This document shows positions 35,955 to 44,690 of a stretch of 64,000 nucleotides of DNA, one piece after another (within the stretch, counting starts at the first letter, position 1; the number at the start of each line of letters is the position of its first letter). The notes under the pieces are model-generated. The model saw only the letters and a list, made by a program, of their open reading frames with translations. It was not told the DNA's origin and made no database searches. A program made the translations under genes and the position numbers. The DNA comes from Cedecea neteri (GTDB taxonomy: Bacteria > Pseudomonadota > Gammaproteobacteria > Enterobacterales > Enterobacteriaceae): assembly GCF_000757825.1 (NCBI RefSeq), contig NZ_CP009451.1, positions 1,860,001-1,924,000 of the forward strand, given 5' to 3'.

Positions 35955-36041
35955 AAACACCTCCTCGCTTCATCGCTGATGATTATTGACGTAATATAGG
36001 GAAAGTTAAATTGATGAGTTTCCGCCGGGAGTTCCTCTTTT

Positions 36042-37700
36042 ATGTCCTCATCTCGTCTGCAACAACAGTTCATCCGCCTGTGGCAATGCTGCGAAGGCAA
36101 GCCTCAGGAAACCACGCTGAATGATTTAGCGGAATTGCTCAACTGCTCCCGCCGTCATATGCGGACCTTACTCAACGCCATGCAGGAAAAAGGCTGGCTA
36201 AGCTGGCAGGCAGAAGCAGGGAGGGGCAAACGGTCACAGCTCACTTTCCTTTATACGGGGCTGGCGCTCCAGCAGCAGCGGGCGGAAGACCTTCTGGAAC
36301 AGGATCGAATCGATCAGCTGGTGCAGATCGTCGGCGACAAGGCCGCGGTGCGGCAGATGCTTATCTCTCATTTAGGGCGCAGCTTCCGCCAGGGCCGGCA
36401 TATTCTTCGCGTCCTTTACTATCGCCCGCTGCTGAATCTGCTGCCCGGTTCGGCGCTCAGGCGCTCCGAAACCCACATTGCCCGCCAGATTTTCAGCGGC
36501 CTGACGCGAATAAATGAGGAAAATGGGGAACTCGAAGCGGATATTGCCCATCACTGGCAGCAAATTTCCCCTTTACGCTGGCGTTTCTTCCTCCGCCCCG
36601 GCATTCATTTCCATCACGGCCGTGAGCTGGACATGCTGGATATCATCTCTTCCCTGCAGCGCATCAACACCCTGCCGCTGTTTGCCCACATCACGCAGAT
36701 AACCTCGCCGACGACCTGGACGCTGGATATTCACCTCAGCCAGCCGGATGACTGGCTGCCGTGGCTGCTGGGCAGCGTGAACGCCATGATCCTACCGCGC
36801 GAATGGACAACGATGTCCGATTTCGCCAGCCAGCCGGTCGGTACAGGGCCTTATTCCGTCGCTCGGAATAACCGTAACCAGCTGAAGATTCACGCTTTTG
36901 ATGATTATTTTGGCTTCAGGGCGCTGATAGACGAGGTTAACTTCTGGGTCTTGCCCGAGGTGGGTGAAGAGTCGAGCTGTGGCGTTCAGCTTCAGGGCAT
37001 GCCGGACAGCGAGAAAGCCGTAGAAAGCCGCCCGGAAGAGGGGTGCTACTATTTGCTGTTTGATAGCCGCTCCAGACTTGGCCTGCATGAAAGCGTCCGC
37101 CAGTGGATTGGCCATATTCTCTCGCCGGTTAACCTTATTTACCGCGCGGCCGAGCAGTACCAGCAATACTGGTTCCCTGCCTATGGCCTACTGCCGCGCT
37201 GGCACCACTCGCGCCCGGGGCCACTTACCGCCAAACCTGCCGGGCTTGAAAGCATCACCCTCACCTACTATCGCGATCACGTAGAGCATCGGGTGATCAG
37301 TAACATCATGACCGAACTGCTGGCCGAGCAGGGCGTGAAACTGATTATTCAGGAGATCGATTATGCTGAGTGGCATCAGGGCGACGCCGAAAGCGATATC
37401 TGGCTGAACAGCGTGAACTTCACCATGCCGCTGGAATATTCCCTGTTTGCCCAGCTTTATGAAGTCCCTCTGATTCAAAAGTGCATCCCGATCGACTGGC
37501 AGGGCGATGCCCGCCGCTGGCACAGTAAAACGCTGGCGCTGCCGGAATGGAGCAGGCAAATGCTCGAGCGCAATGACGTTATCCCGTTGATTCACCACTG
37601 GTTACGCATTGAAGGCCAGCGCAGCATGCGCGGCGTGCGCATGAACACGCTGGGCTGGTTTGATTTTAAATCAGCCTGGTTTGCTCCGCCTGGCCCCTAA
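36042..37700 (+). CDS. sgrR: Transcriptional regulator SgrR
   Basis: SgrR activates sgrS and represses its own gene in response to phosphosugar stress. The 552-residue product has an N-terminal winged helix-turn-helix ([22 protein letters not shown], about residues 27-48). It is fused to a large periplasmic solute-binding-like domain (SBP_bac_5) beginning about residue 160. It is divergent from sgrS with about 67 bases between them, the natural position of its operator. Confidence 0.96.
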   Translation: MSSSRLQQQFIRLWQCCEGKPQETTLNDLAELLNCSRRHMRTLLNAMQEKGWLSWQAEAGRGKRSQLTFLYTGLALQQQRAEDLLEQDRIDQLVQIVGDKAAVRQMLISHLGRSFRQGRHILRVLYYRPLLNLLPGSALRRSETHIARQIFSGLTRINEENGELEADIAHHWQQISPLRWRFFLRPGIHFHHGRELDMLDIISSLQRINTLPLFAHITQITSPTTWTLDIHLSQPDDWLPWLLGSVNAMILPREWTTMSDFASQPVGTGPYSVARNNRNQLKIHAFDDYFGFRALIDEVNFWVLPEVGEESSCGVQLQGMPDSEKAVESRPEEGCYYLLFDSRSRLGLHESVRQWIGHILSPVNLIYRAAEQYQQYWFPAYGLLPRWHHSRPGPLTAKPAGLESITLTYYRDHVEHRVISNIMTELLAEQGVKLIIQEIDYAEWHQGDAESDIWLNSVNFTMPLEYSLFAQLYEVPLIQKCIPIDWQGDARRWHSKTLALPEWSRQMLERNDVIPLIHHWLRIEGQRSMRGVRMNTLGWFDFKSAWFAPPGP

Positions 37701-37743
37701 CGTTTTCGTAACACAGCTTTCGCAATCCGGGGGAAGTCAGTAG

Positions 37744-37835
37744 AATCCCTCCTGCTCAACGGGGTGCCAGGACAGTTTGTCCGAGCTGAGATAATACCCG
37801 TCGAACCTGATCCGGATAACGCCGGCGAAGGGATT
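37744..37835 (+). promoter_or_regulatory. TPP riboswitch (THI element)
   Basis: This is a canonical thiamine pyrophosphate aptamer. The P1 helix pairs AATCCCT (37744-37750) with AGGGATT (37829-37835). The conserved GGGGTGCC, CTGAGATAATACCCG and ACCTGATC blocks lie between. It sits 48 bases upstream of the thiB start, so binding of TPP would be expected to reduce thiBPQ expression, most likely by hiding the ribosome-binding site. Confidence 0.95.
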
Positions 37836-37882
37836 TGAGACACTCCGCTCAATTCCTTTGCCCCCTTTTATTGAGGTGCAAA

Positions 37883-38866
37883 GTGTTCAAAAAATTTCTG
37901 CCGCTGCTGGCGCTGGTTGCCGCGCCCGTTTTCGCCAGGCCCGTATTAACCGTCTACACCTACGACTCGTTTGCCGCCGACTGGGGCCCTGGCCCGGCGG
38001 TGAAAAAAGCGTTTGAAGCCGACTGTCACTGCGAACTGAAATTCGTGGCGCTGGAAGATGGCGTTTCGCTGTTGAACCGCGTGCGCATGGAAGGCAAGAA
38101 CAGCAAAGCAGACGTCGTGCTGGGATTGGATAACAACCTGCTGGACGCGGCCTCGCAAACCAAACTGTTTGCCCCTTCTAACGTCGAAACCAGCGCCCTA
38201 CAGGTGCCCGGCGGCTGGAAGAACAGCACCTTCGTTCCTTACGACTACGGCTACTTCGCTTTCGTTTACGACAAGAACAAGCTAAAAAATCCGCCGAAGA
38301 GCCTGAAAGAGCTGGTTGAAGGCGACCAGAAATGGAAGGTGATATACGAAGATCCGCGCACCAGTACGCCGGGGCTTGGCCTGCTGCTGTGGATGCAAAA
38401 AGTCTATGGCGATAAAACTCCGGAAGCCTGGCAAAAGCTGGCGAAGAAAACCGTCACCGTAACCAAAGGCTGGAGCGAAGCTTACGGCCTGTTCCTGAAA
38501 GGCGAAGCCGATCTGGTGCTGAGCTACACCACGTCGCCGGCCTACCACATCATCGAAGAGAAGAAGGACAACTACGCCGCGGCCGACTTCAGCGAAGGGC
38601 ATTATCTGCAGGTTGAAGTCGCAGGCCGACTGGCGAACAGCAAGCAGCCAGAACTTGCCGAGAAGTTTATTAAGTTCATCACCACGCCTGGTTTCCAGAA
38701 CACCATTGCAACCGGCAACTGGATGTACCCGGTCACTAGCGTGGCGCTGCCTGCTGGCTTCGACGGGCTGGTAAAACCAAAAACCACGCTGGAATTTACG
38801 CCTCAGCAGGTCGCCACCCAGCGCGCAGCATGGATTAATGAATGGCAACGCGCCGTCAGCCGCTAA
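37883..38866 (+). CDS. thiB: Thiamine/TPP-binding periplasmic protein ThiB
   Basis: ThiB is the periplasmic receptor of the thiamine, thiamine phosphate and TPP importer. The start is GTG at 37883 with GAGGTG six bases upstream. It gives 327 residues, the E. coli length; a longer frame begins at 37835 but would start on the riboswitch P1 helix. An 18-residue signal peptide (FKKFLPLLALVAAPVFA) precedes mature RPVLTVYTYDSFAADWGPG. The 3' end overlaps thiP by 25 bases. Confidence 0.95.
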   Translation: MFKKFLPLLALVAAPVFARPVLTVYTYDSFAADWGPGPAVKKAFEADCHCELKFVALEDGVSLLNRVRMEGKNSKADVVLGLDNNLLDAASQTKLFAPSNVETSALQVPGGWKNSTFVPYDYGYFAFVYDKNKLKNPPKSLKELVEGDQKWKVIYEDPRTSTPGLGLLLWMQKVYGDKTPEAWQKLAKKTVTVTKGWSEAYGLFLKGEADLVLSYTTSPAYHIIEEKKDNYAAADFSEGHYLQVEVAGRLANSKQPELAEKFIKFITTPGFQNTIATGNWMYPVTSVALPAGFDGLVKPKTTLEFTPQQVATQRAAWINEWQRAVSR

Positions 38867-40452
38867 TACCCGGCTGGCTGTATCCAGGGCTATTTGCCGC
38901 GATGCTTATCGTGGCGGTAGCCCTGGCGGCTTTTCTGGCGCTGTGGCTTAACGCCCCGCAGACGGATGTCTTTGCTCTTTTGCAGGACAGCTACCTTTGG
39001 CACGTCCTGCGCTTCTCGTTCTGGCAGGCGTTTCTTTCTGCGGCACTCTCCGTTTTCCCGGCGATATTTTTAGCCCGGGCGCTGTACCGACGCCGTTTTC
39101 CTGGCCGAATGGCGCTGCTGCGGCTTTGTGCCATGACGCTGGTTCTGCCGGTGCTGGTTGCGGTATTCGGCATTCTCTCCGTTTACGGGCGTGAAGGCTG
39201 GCTGGCAACGCTAAGCGGCTGGCTTGGTCTGGAATGGCGTTTTTCCCCTTATGGGCTGCAGGGAATTTTGCTGGCGCACGTTTTCTTTAATATGCCGATG
39301 GCGACCCGCCTGCTGCTTCAGGCGCTGGATAACATCCCCACCGAGCAGCGCCAGCTTGCCGCTCAGCTGAATATGCAGGGCTGGCACTTTTTCCGTTTTG
39401 TCGAATGGCCCTGGCTGCGCAGGCAAATACTTCCGGTAGGGGCGCTGATTTTCATGCTTTGCTTCGCAAGCTTCGCCACCGTGCTTTCGCTGGGCGGCGG
39501 CCCGCAGGCGACCACCATCGAACTCGCTATTTTTCAGGCGCTAAGCTACGACTACGATCCGGCCAAAGCGGCGCTGTTGGCCCTGCTGCAAATGGCATGT
39601 TGCCTTGGCCTGGTGCTGCTCAGCCAGAAGCTAAGCAAGGCAATTCCTGTCGGCGTAAGCCAGCTTCAGGGCTGGCGCGATCCGCAGGATTCTCTGCGCA
39701 GGAAGATCTGTGACGCCCTGCTTATCCTTGTTGCCTTGCTTCTTCTTCTACCGCCGCTGCTGGCGGTAATGGTGGACGGCATTAATGGCAGCATGGGAAA
39801 CGTATTGCAGCAGGCCGCACTGTGGAACGCGCTTTGGACTTCGCTGCGCATTGCCGTTGCCGCCGGGCTGATTAGCGTGACGCTAGCCCTGATGCTGCTG
39901 TGGAGCGCTCGTGAGCTGCGGCTTCGCAATCGTATTTTCGCCGGCCAGGCCATTGAGCTGAGCGGCATGTTGATTCTGGCGATGCCGGGCATTGTGCTCG
40001 CCACCGGCTTCTTCCTGCTGCTCAATAATACCGTAGGCCTGCCGCAATCTGCCGATGGCATTGTGATTTTTACCAACGCCCTGATGGCGATTCCCTACGC
40101 CCAAAAAGTGCTCGAAAATCCCATGCGCGACGTCGCCGAGCGCTACTCGCAGCTTTGCCAGTCGCTGGATATTCGGGGCTTTAATCGTCTGAGGCTCATT
40201 GAGTTAAAAGCTTTGAAACGCCCTATAGCTCAGGCGCTGGCCTTTGCCTGCGTGTTGTCGATTGGCGATTTCGGCGTGGTGGCGCTGTTCGGTAACGAAG
40301 ATTTCAGGACGCTGCCTTTCTGGCTGTACCAGCAGATCGGGTCCTACCGTAGCCAGGACGGCGCGGTCACGGCGCTGCTCCTGCTGCTGCTTTGTTTTAT
40401 GCTGTTTACTTTGATTGAAAAACTTCCGGGGCGAGATGCTAACTCTGACTGA
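38842..40452 (+). CDS. thiP: Thiamine/TPP ABC transporter permease ThiP
   Basis: ThiP is the inner-membrane permease of the ThiBPQ importer. The 536-residue product is a tandem-duplicated permease with about twelve membrane segments. Two EAA-type cytoplasmic loops are recognisable, the first near [19 protein letters not shown] and the second near [19 protein letters not shown]. It overlaps thiB upstream and thiQ by 17 bases downstream, so the three proteins are translationally coupled. Confidence 0.97.
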   Translation: MATRRQPLIPGWLYPGLFAAMLIVAVALAAFLALWLNAPQTDVFALLQDSYLWHVLRFSFWQAFLSAALSVFPAIFLARALYRRRFPGRMALLRLCAMTLVLPVLVAVFGILSVYGREGWLATLSGWLGLEWRFSPYGLQGILLAHVFFNMPMATRLLLQALDNIPTEQRQLAAQLNMQGWHFFRFVEWPWLRRQILPVGALIFMLCFASFATVLSLGGGPQATTIELAIFQALSYDYDPAKAALLALLQMACCLGLVLLSQKLSKAIPVGVSQLQGWRDPQDSLRRKICDALLILVALLLLLPPLLAVMVDGINGSMGNVLQQAALWNALWTSLRIAVAAGLISVTLALMLLWSARELRLRNRIFAGQAIELSGMLILAMPGIVLATGFFLLLNNTVGLPQSADGIVIFTNALMAIPYAQKVLENPMRDVAERYSQLCQSLDIRGFNRLRLIELKALKRPIAQALAFACVLSIGDFGVVALFGNEDFRTLPFWLYQQIGSYRSQDGAVTALLLLLLCFMLFTLIEKLPGRDANSD

Positions 40453-41134
40453 TGTAACCTGGCTGTACCAACACTTGCCGATGCGTTTTTCTCTGAAGAT
40501 TACGGCGGGCGAGCGCGTAGCGATCCTTGGGCCGAGCGGTGCGGGGAAAAGTACGTTGTTGAGCCTGGTTGCCGGGTTTCTGCAGCCCGCGAGCGGCAGC
40601 ATTATCATTAACGGGGTGGAGCATACCCGGACGCCACCTTCGGCTCGCCCGGTTTCCATGCTCTTTCAGGAAAATAATCTGTTTAGCCACCTGACGGTTC
40701 GGCAGAATATCGCCCTGGGAATGCACCCGGGGATGAAGTTCAATGATGCTCAGAAGCAGCGGCTGCTGGAGATAACGGCACGCGTAGGGATGACGGAGAT
40801 GCTGGATCGCCTGCCGTCTCAGCTTTCCGGCGGCCAGCGGCAGCGTGTTGCGCTGGCTCGGTGCCTGGTTCGTCAGCAGCCTGTTTTACTGCTGGATGAA
40901 CCCTTCTCCGCGCTCGATCCCGCGCTACGTAAGGAGATGCTGCAGCTGCTCGACGAGCTTTGTCAGGAACAAAACATGACGCTGCTGATGGTATCCCACA
41001 GTATTGAAGATGCCGCCAGAATCGCCGGGCGCAGCATCGTGGTAAAAGACGGGCGTATCGCGTGGGACGGCGAGACAGACACTCTGCTAAGCGGCGAGGC
41101 AAACGCCTCGACGCTGCTGGGTATCGGCAATTAG
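40436..41134 (+). CDS. thiQ: Thiamine/TPP ABC transporter ATPase ThiQ
   Basis: ThiQ is the ATPase of the ThiBPQ importer. Starting at 40436 ([16 protein letters not shown]) gives 232 residues, as in E. coli; an upstream start at 40415 is possible but less likely. Walker [10 protein letters not shown] is at residues 32-40. The Q-loop FQENN, the signature LSGGQRQR, Walker B VLLLDEP and the switch His in VSHS are all present. Its stop overlaps the convergent yabI stop. Confidence 0.97.
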   Translation: MLTLTDVTWLYQHLPMRFSLKITAGERVAILGPSGAGKSTLLSLVAGFLQPASGSIIINGVEHTRTPPSARPVSMLFQENNLFSHLTVRQNIALGMHPGMKFNDAQKQRLLEITARVGMTEMLDRLPSQLSGGQRQRVALARCLVRQQPVLLLDEPFSALDPALRKEMLQLLDELCQEQNMTLLMVSHSIEDAARIAGRSIVVKDGRIAWDGETDTLLSGEANASTLLGIGN

Positions 41135-41898
41135 TGCGACAGCACCTTCCACAGAATATCCCAGTAAACCGGCATCAAAGGGTGCTGCAACATTGCCACA
41201 AAACTGCCCACGCCCGCCACCAGCATTAGCGGTGCCAGCCAGTTCAGACGAGAACGCGGCAAAAAGCGCGTCAGGCGGTCCGTGCCACGTTTGCCGCTGC
41301 GGTACCAGCGCCAGCACAGCCACGCGGCCAGCCACAGCAGCAACGCCACCGCCAGCAGCAGCCATTTGAAGCTGGCGCTTTTCATGTCAGCAGGAATGTC
41401 GATCGCCGCCCCGGCGAGGATCCCCGGCAGAAAATAGAGCGGCGGCCAGAACAGGCAGCCAATGATATTGGGCGGCAAAAACTTCGCCAGCGGCAGATCC
41501 AGCATCCCGGCAACCATCGGCACCAGCGGGCGCGTGGGGCCAACAAAGCGCCCCACCAGGATGGTAAACATGCTGTGCTGATGCAGGGCATGCTCGGTTT
41601 TATCCAGCAGCGCCTTGTTCTTTTTCATAAAGGACCAGCGGTGCAGCGGGCCTTTGAAGCGCTGTCCAAGCCAGAACGAGATCCAGTCCCCCAGCAGGCA
41701 GCCGACGATTCCGGCCCCCCAGGCATAATAAAAATTAACCTGACCGCTGCCGATCAGCGCACCAAGCCCGGCCATCATCACCGTGCCCGGCAGGATAAGT
41801 CCCACCAGCGCCAGCGACTCAAGAAAGGCCACCAGCATCACCGCGATTAGCGAATATGCAACTGACTGTGTAATAAAGTGTTCCAGCAAGGATTCCAT
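41131..41898 (-). CDS. yabI: DedA-family membrane protein YabI
   Basis: This is a 255-residue DedA/SNARE-associated-family inner-membrane protein. Work on other DedA proteins links them to undecaprenyl phosphate or phospholipid flipping; YabI itself is not well defined. The DedA hallmarks [30 protein letters not shown] and [18 protein letters not shown] are clear, with four to five hydrophobic segments. In E. coli the araC-araBAD locus follows; here polB lies only 209 bases away. Confidence 0.94.
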   Translation of the reverse strand: MESLLEHFITQSVAYSLIAVMLVAFLESLALVGLILPGTVMMAGLGALIGSGQVNFYYAWGAGIVGCLLGDWISFWLGQRFKGPLHRWSFMKKNKALLDKTEHALHQHSMFTILVGRFVGPTRPLVPMVAGMLDLPLAKFLPPNIIGCLFWPPLYFLPGILAGAAIDIPADMKSASFKWLLLAVALLLWLAAWLCWRWYRSGKRGTDRLTRFLPRSRLNWLAPLMLVAGVGSFVAMLQHPLMPVYWDILWKVLSH

Positions 41899-42033
41899 AA
41901 GCTTTCCGTCGGTAAGCGAGCGGGCGATTCTCCAGAATTAACGTGATGGGCGTCAAGGTCTCATTTATATGAATAAAGAATAGACGGTAAAGTTCCGGAC
42001 TTTTCGCACTCTGCGTCAACGCACCACCGACAA

Positions 42034-42053
42034 TACTGTATATAAATGCAGTA
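42034..42053 (+). promoter_or_regulatory. LexA (SOS) box upstream of polB
   Basis: The 16-base core CTGTATATAAATGCAG is flanked by TA on both sides, giving a 20-bp near-palindrome very close to the LexA consensus TACTGTATATATATACAGTA. It lies 55 bases upstream of the polB start and just upstream of a TATAAT -10 (42072-42077). polB (dinA) is SOS-induced in E. coli, so LexA control is expected. Confidence 0.9.
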
Positions 42054-42071
42054 ACTCACGGGCTTTTGCGC

Positions 42072-42077
42072 TATAAT
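42072..42077 (+). promoter_or_regulatory. Candidate polB -10 box
   Basis: A perfect TATAAT lies 31 bases upstream of the polB GTG. The -35 position would fall in the right half of the LexA box, where the match to TTGACA is poor. Overlap of LexA with the promoter would give repression. Confidence 0.55.
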
Positions 42078-42107
42078 CGAAACACTTTTCCTGAGAGAGA
42101 ATGCAGC

Positions 42108-44468
42108 GTGTCTCAAGCTCGTCAGGGGTTTCTGCTGACCAGACACTGGCGAGACACCCCGCGCGGTACCGAAGTCGATTTCTGGCTGGCCACGGACGAT
42201 GGCCCGCTTAAGGTGCGTCTGCCGCCGCAGGAGTCCGTCGCCTTTATTCCCCAGCTGCAGTTAGCTCAGGCTCAGCGCCTGCTGGCCAGTGAAAGCCAGT
42301 TTCGCCTTACGCCTCTGGAACTTAAAGATTTCCATCGTCAGCCAGTAGCCGGCCTGTATTGTCAGCAGCACCGACAGTTGATGAGGCTGGAGAAACTGCT
42401 GCGTGACGGCGGCGTGACGGTCTATGAGGCGGATATTCGCCCTCCAGAGCGTTTCCTGATGGAGCGCTTTATTACCGCCCCGGTCTGGTTTAGCGGTAAT
42501 GCTCAGGGAGACGTGCTGCTTGATACCCGCCTGAAGCCCGCACCAGAATATCGCCCACCGCTAAAATGGGTGTCTCTCGATATCGAAACCAACCGCCACG
42601 GCGAGCTCTACTGCATCGGCCTTGAAGGCTGTGGGCAGCGCCATGTCTATATGCTGGGGCCGGAAAACGGCGACGCCAGTGGCCTGGATTTCACGCTGGA
42701 ATACGTCGCCAGCCGCCCGCTGCTGTTAGAAAAACTGAATGCCTGGTTTGCCGAACATGACCCGGACGTGCTGATAGGCTGGAACGTGGTGCAGTTTGAC
42801 CTTCGCGTGCTGCAAAAAATGGCGGAACGTTACCAGGTACCGCTACGTTTAGGGCGGGGCAACAGCCTTTTAGAATGGCGCGAGCACGGCTTCAAGCAGG
42901 GCGTTTTCTTTGCCCAGATTGCGGGCCGGGTGATTATCGACGGCATTGAAGCGCTGAAATCTGCGTTCTGGAGCTTTTCCTCGTTCTCCCTGGAAACGGT
43001 TTCCCGTGAGCTGCTGGGCGAAGGAAAGTCGATTGATAATCCGTGGGACAGGATGGATGAGATCGACCGCCGCTTTGCCGAGGACAAGCCCGCGCTGGCC
43101 ACCTATAACCTCAAAGACTGCGAGCTGGTCACGCGTATTTTCCACAAGACCGAGCTGATGCCCTTCCTGCTGGAGCGCGCGACGGTCAACGGACTCCCGC
43201 TGGATAAGCACGGAGGCTCGGTAGCCGCGTTCAGCCACCTCTATTTTCCGCGTATGCATCGTGCGGGCTACGTTGCGCCTAATATGGGTGAAGTTCCGCC
43301 CCAGGCAAGCCCAGGCGGCTACGTCATGGACTCGCGCCCAGGCCTGTATGACTCGGTGCTGGTGCTCGATTATAAAAGCCTGTACCCCTCGATTATCCGC
43401 ACCTTCTTAATTGACCCGGTCGGCCTCATCGAGGGCACCGCTCAGCCAGACGCTACGCATGCCGTTGAAGGCTTTATTGGCGGCTGGTTCTCCCGCGACA
43501 AACACTGCCTGCCGGAGATCGTGAGCCAGATTTGGCATGGCCGGGACGAGGCAAAACGCCACGGCAACAAGCCGCTATCTCAGGCACTCAAAATAATCAT
43601 GAATGCCTTCTACGGCGTGCTGGGCACCAGCGCCTGCCGCTTTTTCGATCCGCGTCTTGCTTCGTCTATCACCATGCGTGGCCACGAGATCATGCGCCAG
43701 ACCAAAGCGTTGATTGAATCCCAGGGCTACGACGTCATCTATGGCGATACGGACTCCACCTTCGTCTGGCTGAAAAAAGCCCACGGTGAAGAAGAGGCCG
43801 CACAGATTGGCAAGAGGCTGGTTGAGCACGTCAACGGCTGGTGGCGCGAGCACCTGAAAACCACGCAGAACCTGGAGTGTGCCCTTGAACTGGAGTACGA
43901 AACTCACTTCTGCCGCTTCCTGATGCCCACCATCAGGGGAACTGACCAGGGCAGTAAAAAGCGCTATGCCGGGATGATTCAGGAAGGTGATGCGCAGCGC
44001 ATGGTGTTTAAAGGTCTCGAAACGGTGCGTACCGACTGGACGCCGCTTGCCCAGCAATTCCAGCAAACGCTCTACCTGCGGATTTTCCGCGGAGAACCCT
44101 ATCAGGACTTCATCCGGGACACGATTACCAGCCTGATGGCGGGCGAGCTGGATTCACAGCTAGTTTACCGTAAACGGCTGCGTCGCCCGCTGAGCGAATA
44201 CCAGAAAAACGTTCCGCCGCACGTCCGCGCGGCAAGGCTTGCCGATGAGCATAACCAGCGGCTGGGCAGACCAGCGCAATACCAAAACCGTGGCACGATA
44301 AAATATGTCATGACCATGAGCGGCCCGGAACCAGTTGATTATCAGCAGTCTCCGCTGGACTATGACCACTATCTGACGCGTCAGCTACAGCCCGTTGCCG
44401 AAGGGATTTTACCCTTCCTTGAGGATGACTTTGCTACACTGATGACGGGACAAATGGGGCTATTTTAA
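42108..44468 (+). CDS. polB: DNA polymerase II
   Basis: Pol II is a family B polymerase induced by DNA damage and active in translesion synthesis and fork restart. The start is GTG at 42108, as in E. coli, giving 786 residues (E. coli 783). The exonuclease I motif SLDIET (D158, E160) lies in the N-terminal half. The polymerase motifs [22 protein letters not shown] and YGDTDST follow. The C-terminus ends MTGQMGLF, the clamp-binding tail. A strong LexA box lies upstream. Confidence 0.97.
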   Translation: MSQARQGFLLTRHWRDTPRGTEVDFWLATDDGPLKVRLPPQESVAFIPQLQLAQAQRLLASESQFRLTPLELKDFHRQPVAGLYCQQHRQLMRLEKLLRDGGVTVYEADIRPPERFLMERFITAPVWFSGNAQGDVLLDTRLKPAPEYRPPLKWVSLDIETNRHGELYCIGLEGCGQRHVYMLGPENGDASGLDFTLEYVASRPLLLEKLNAWFAEHDPDVLIGWNVVQFDLRVLQKMAERYQVPLRLGRGNSLLEWREHGFKQGVFFAQIAGRVIIDGIEALKSAFWSFSSFSLETVSRELLGEGKSIDNPWDRMDEIDRRFAEDKPALATYNLKDCELVTRIFHKTELMPFLLERATVNGLPLDKHGGSVAAFSHLYFPRMHRAGYVAPNMGEVPPQASPGGYVMDSRPGLYDSVLVLDYKSLYPSIIRTFLIDPVGLIEGTAQPDATHAVEGFIGGWFSRDKHCLPEIVSQIWHGRDEAKRHGNKPLSQALKIIMNAFYGVLGTSACRFFDPRLASSITMRGHEIMRQTKALIESQGYDVIYGDTDSTFVWLKKAHGEEEAAQIGKRLVEHVNGWWREHLKTTQNLECALELEYETHFCRFLMPTIRGTDQGSKKRYAGMIQEGDAQRMVFKGLETVRTDWTPLAQQFQQTLYLRIFRGEPYQDFIRDTITSLMAGELDSQLVYRKRLRRPLSEYQKNVPPHVRAARLADEHNQRLGRPAQYQNRGTIKYVMTMSGPEPVDYQQSPLDYDHYLTRQLQPVAEGILPFLEDDFATLMTGQMGLF

Positions 44469-44482
44469 AAATACTGTACATA

Positions 44483-44548
44483 ACTCAGCTTACGGCAAGG
44501 CGCTAAGAGAGGGCAGCCCACGCCGCCGTAATTTGAAGCATGACGAGT
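44483..44548. repeat. Possible internally deleted ERIC element
   Basis: In the 222-base polB-rapA gap a 66-bp stretch resembles the two ends of an ERIC element without its centre. It has GGCAAGGCG, then GAGGGCAGCC, then TTGAAGCATGACGAGT. Inverted arms TTACGGC (44490-44496) and GCCGTAA (44525-44531) would pair. It lacks the diagnostic central AGTAAGTGACTGGG block, so it is tentative. The rest of the gap (44549-44690) presumably holds the rapA promoter; none could be assigned. Confidence 0.4.
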
Positions 44549-44690
44549 GCGTGACGAATCCGTTGCCATCCAGTACCATAGCGCCCTTTCTTCGAATCCT
44601 TAGACCCAATTTTAAACAACTGCGCCACCTGTGCGCGGTTGCCATGCTATTGCCTGCAAATTTAAGTCACTGAAATAGAGCCGAAAACTT

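Larger units (their letters stand above)
35722..35974 (-). ncRNA. sgrS: SgrS glucose-phosphate stress sRNA
   Basis: SgrS pairs with ptsG mRNA via Hfq and stops its translation during sugar-phosphate stress; it also encodes SgrT. The 5' end resembles E. coli SgrS (GATGAAGC, 35967-35974). The ptsG-pairing segment, complement of 35761-35780, is essentially identical to the E. coli core GTGTGACTGAGTATTGGTG. It ends in an 8-bp GC-rich hairpin with six T residues (35723-35751). A candidate promoter has -10 AATAAT (35982-35987) and -35 TTTAAC (36005-36010). The RNA is about 253 nt, somewhat longer than the 227 nt of E. coli, and sits between setA and sgrR as expected. Confidence 0.9.

Noticed and set aside
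35716..35973. 85-codon frame on the - strand across SgrS in another phase
   Set aside because: It begins at the SgrS 5' end but does not resemble SgrT and runs through the SgrS terminator; the SgrT frame with its AGGAGG is the supported one.
44472..44488. LexA-like sequence CTGTACATAACTCAG after polB
   Set aside because: The right half site has T instead of A and the spacing is seven rather than eight bases, so it does not meet the CTGT-N8-ACAG pattern.
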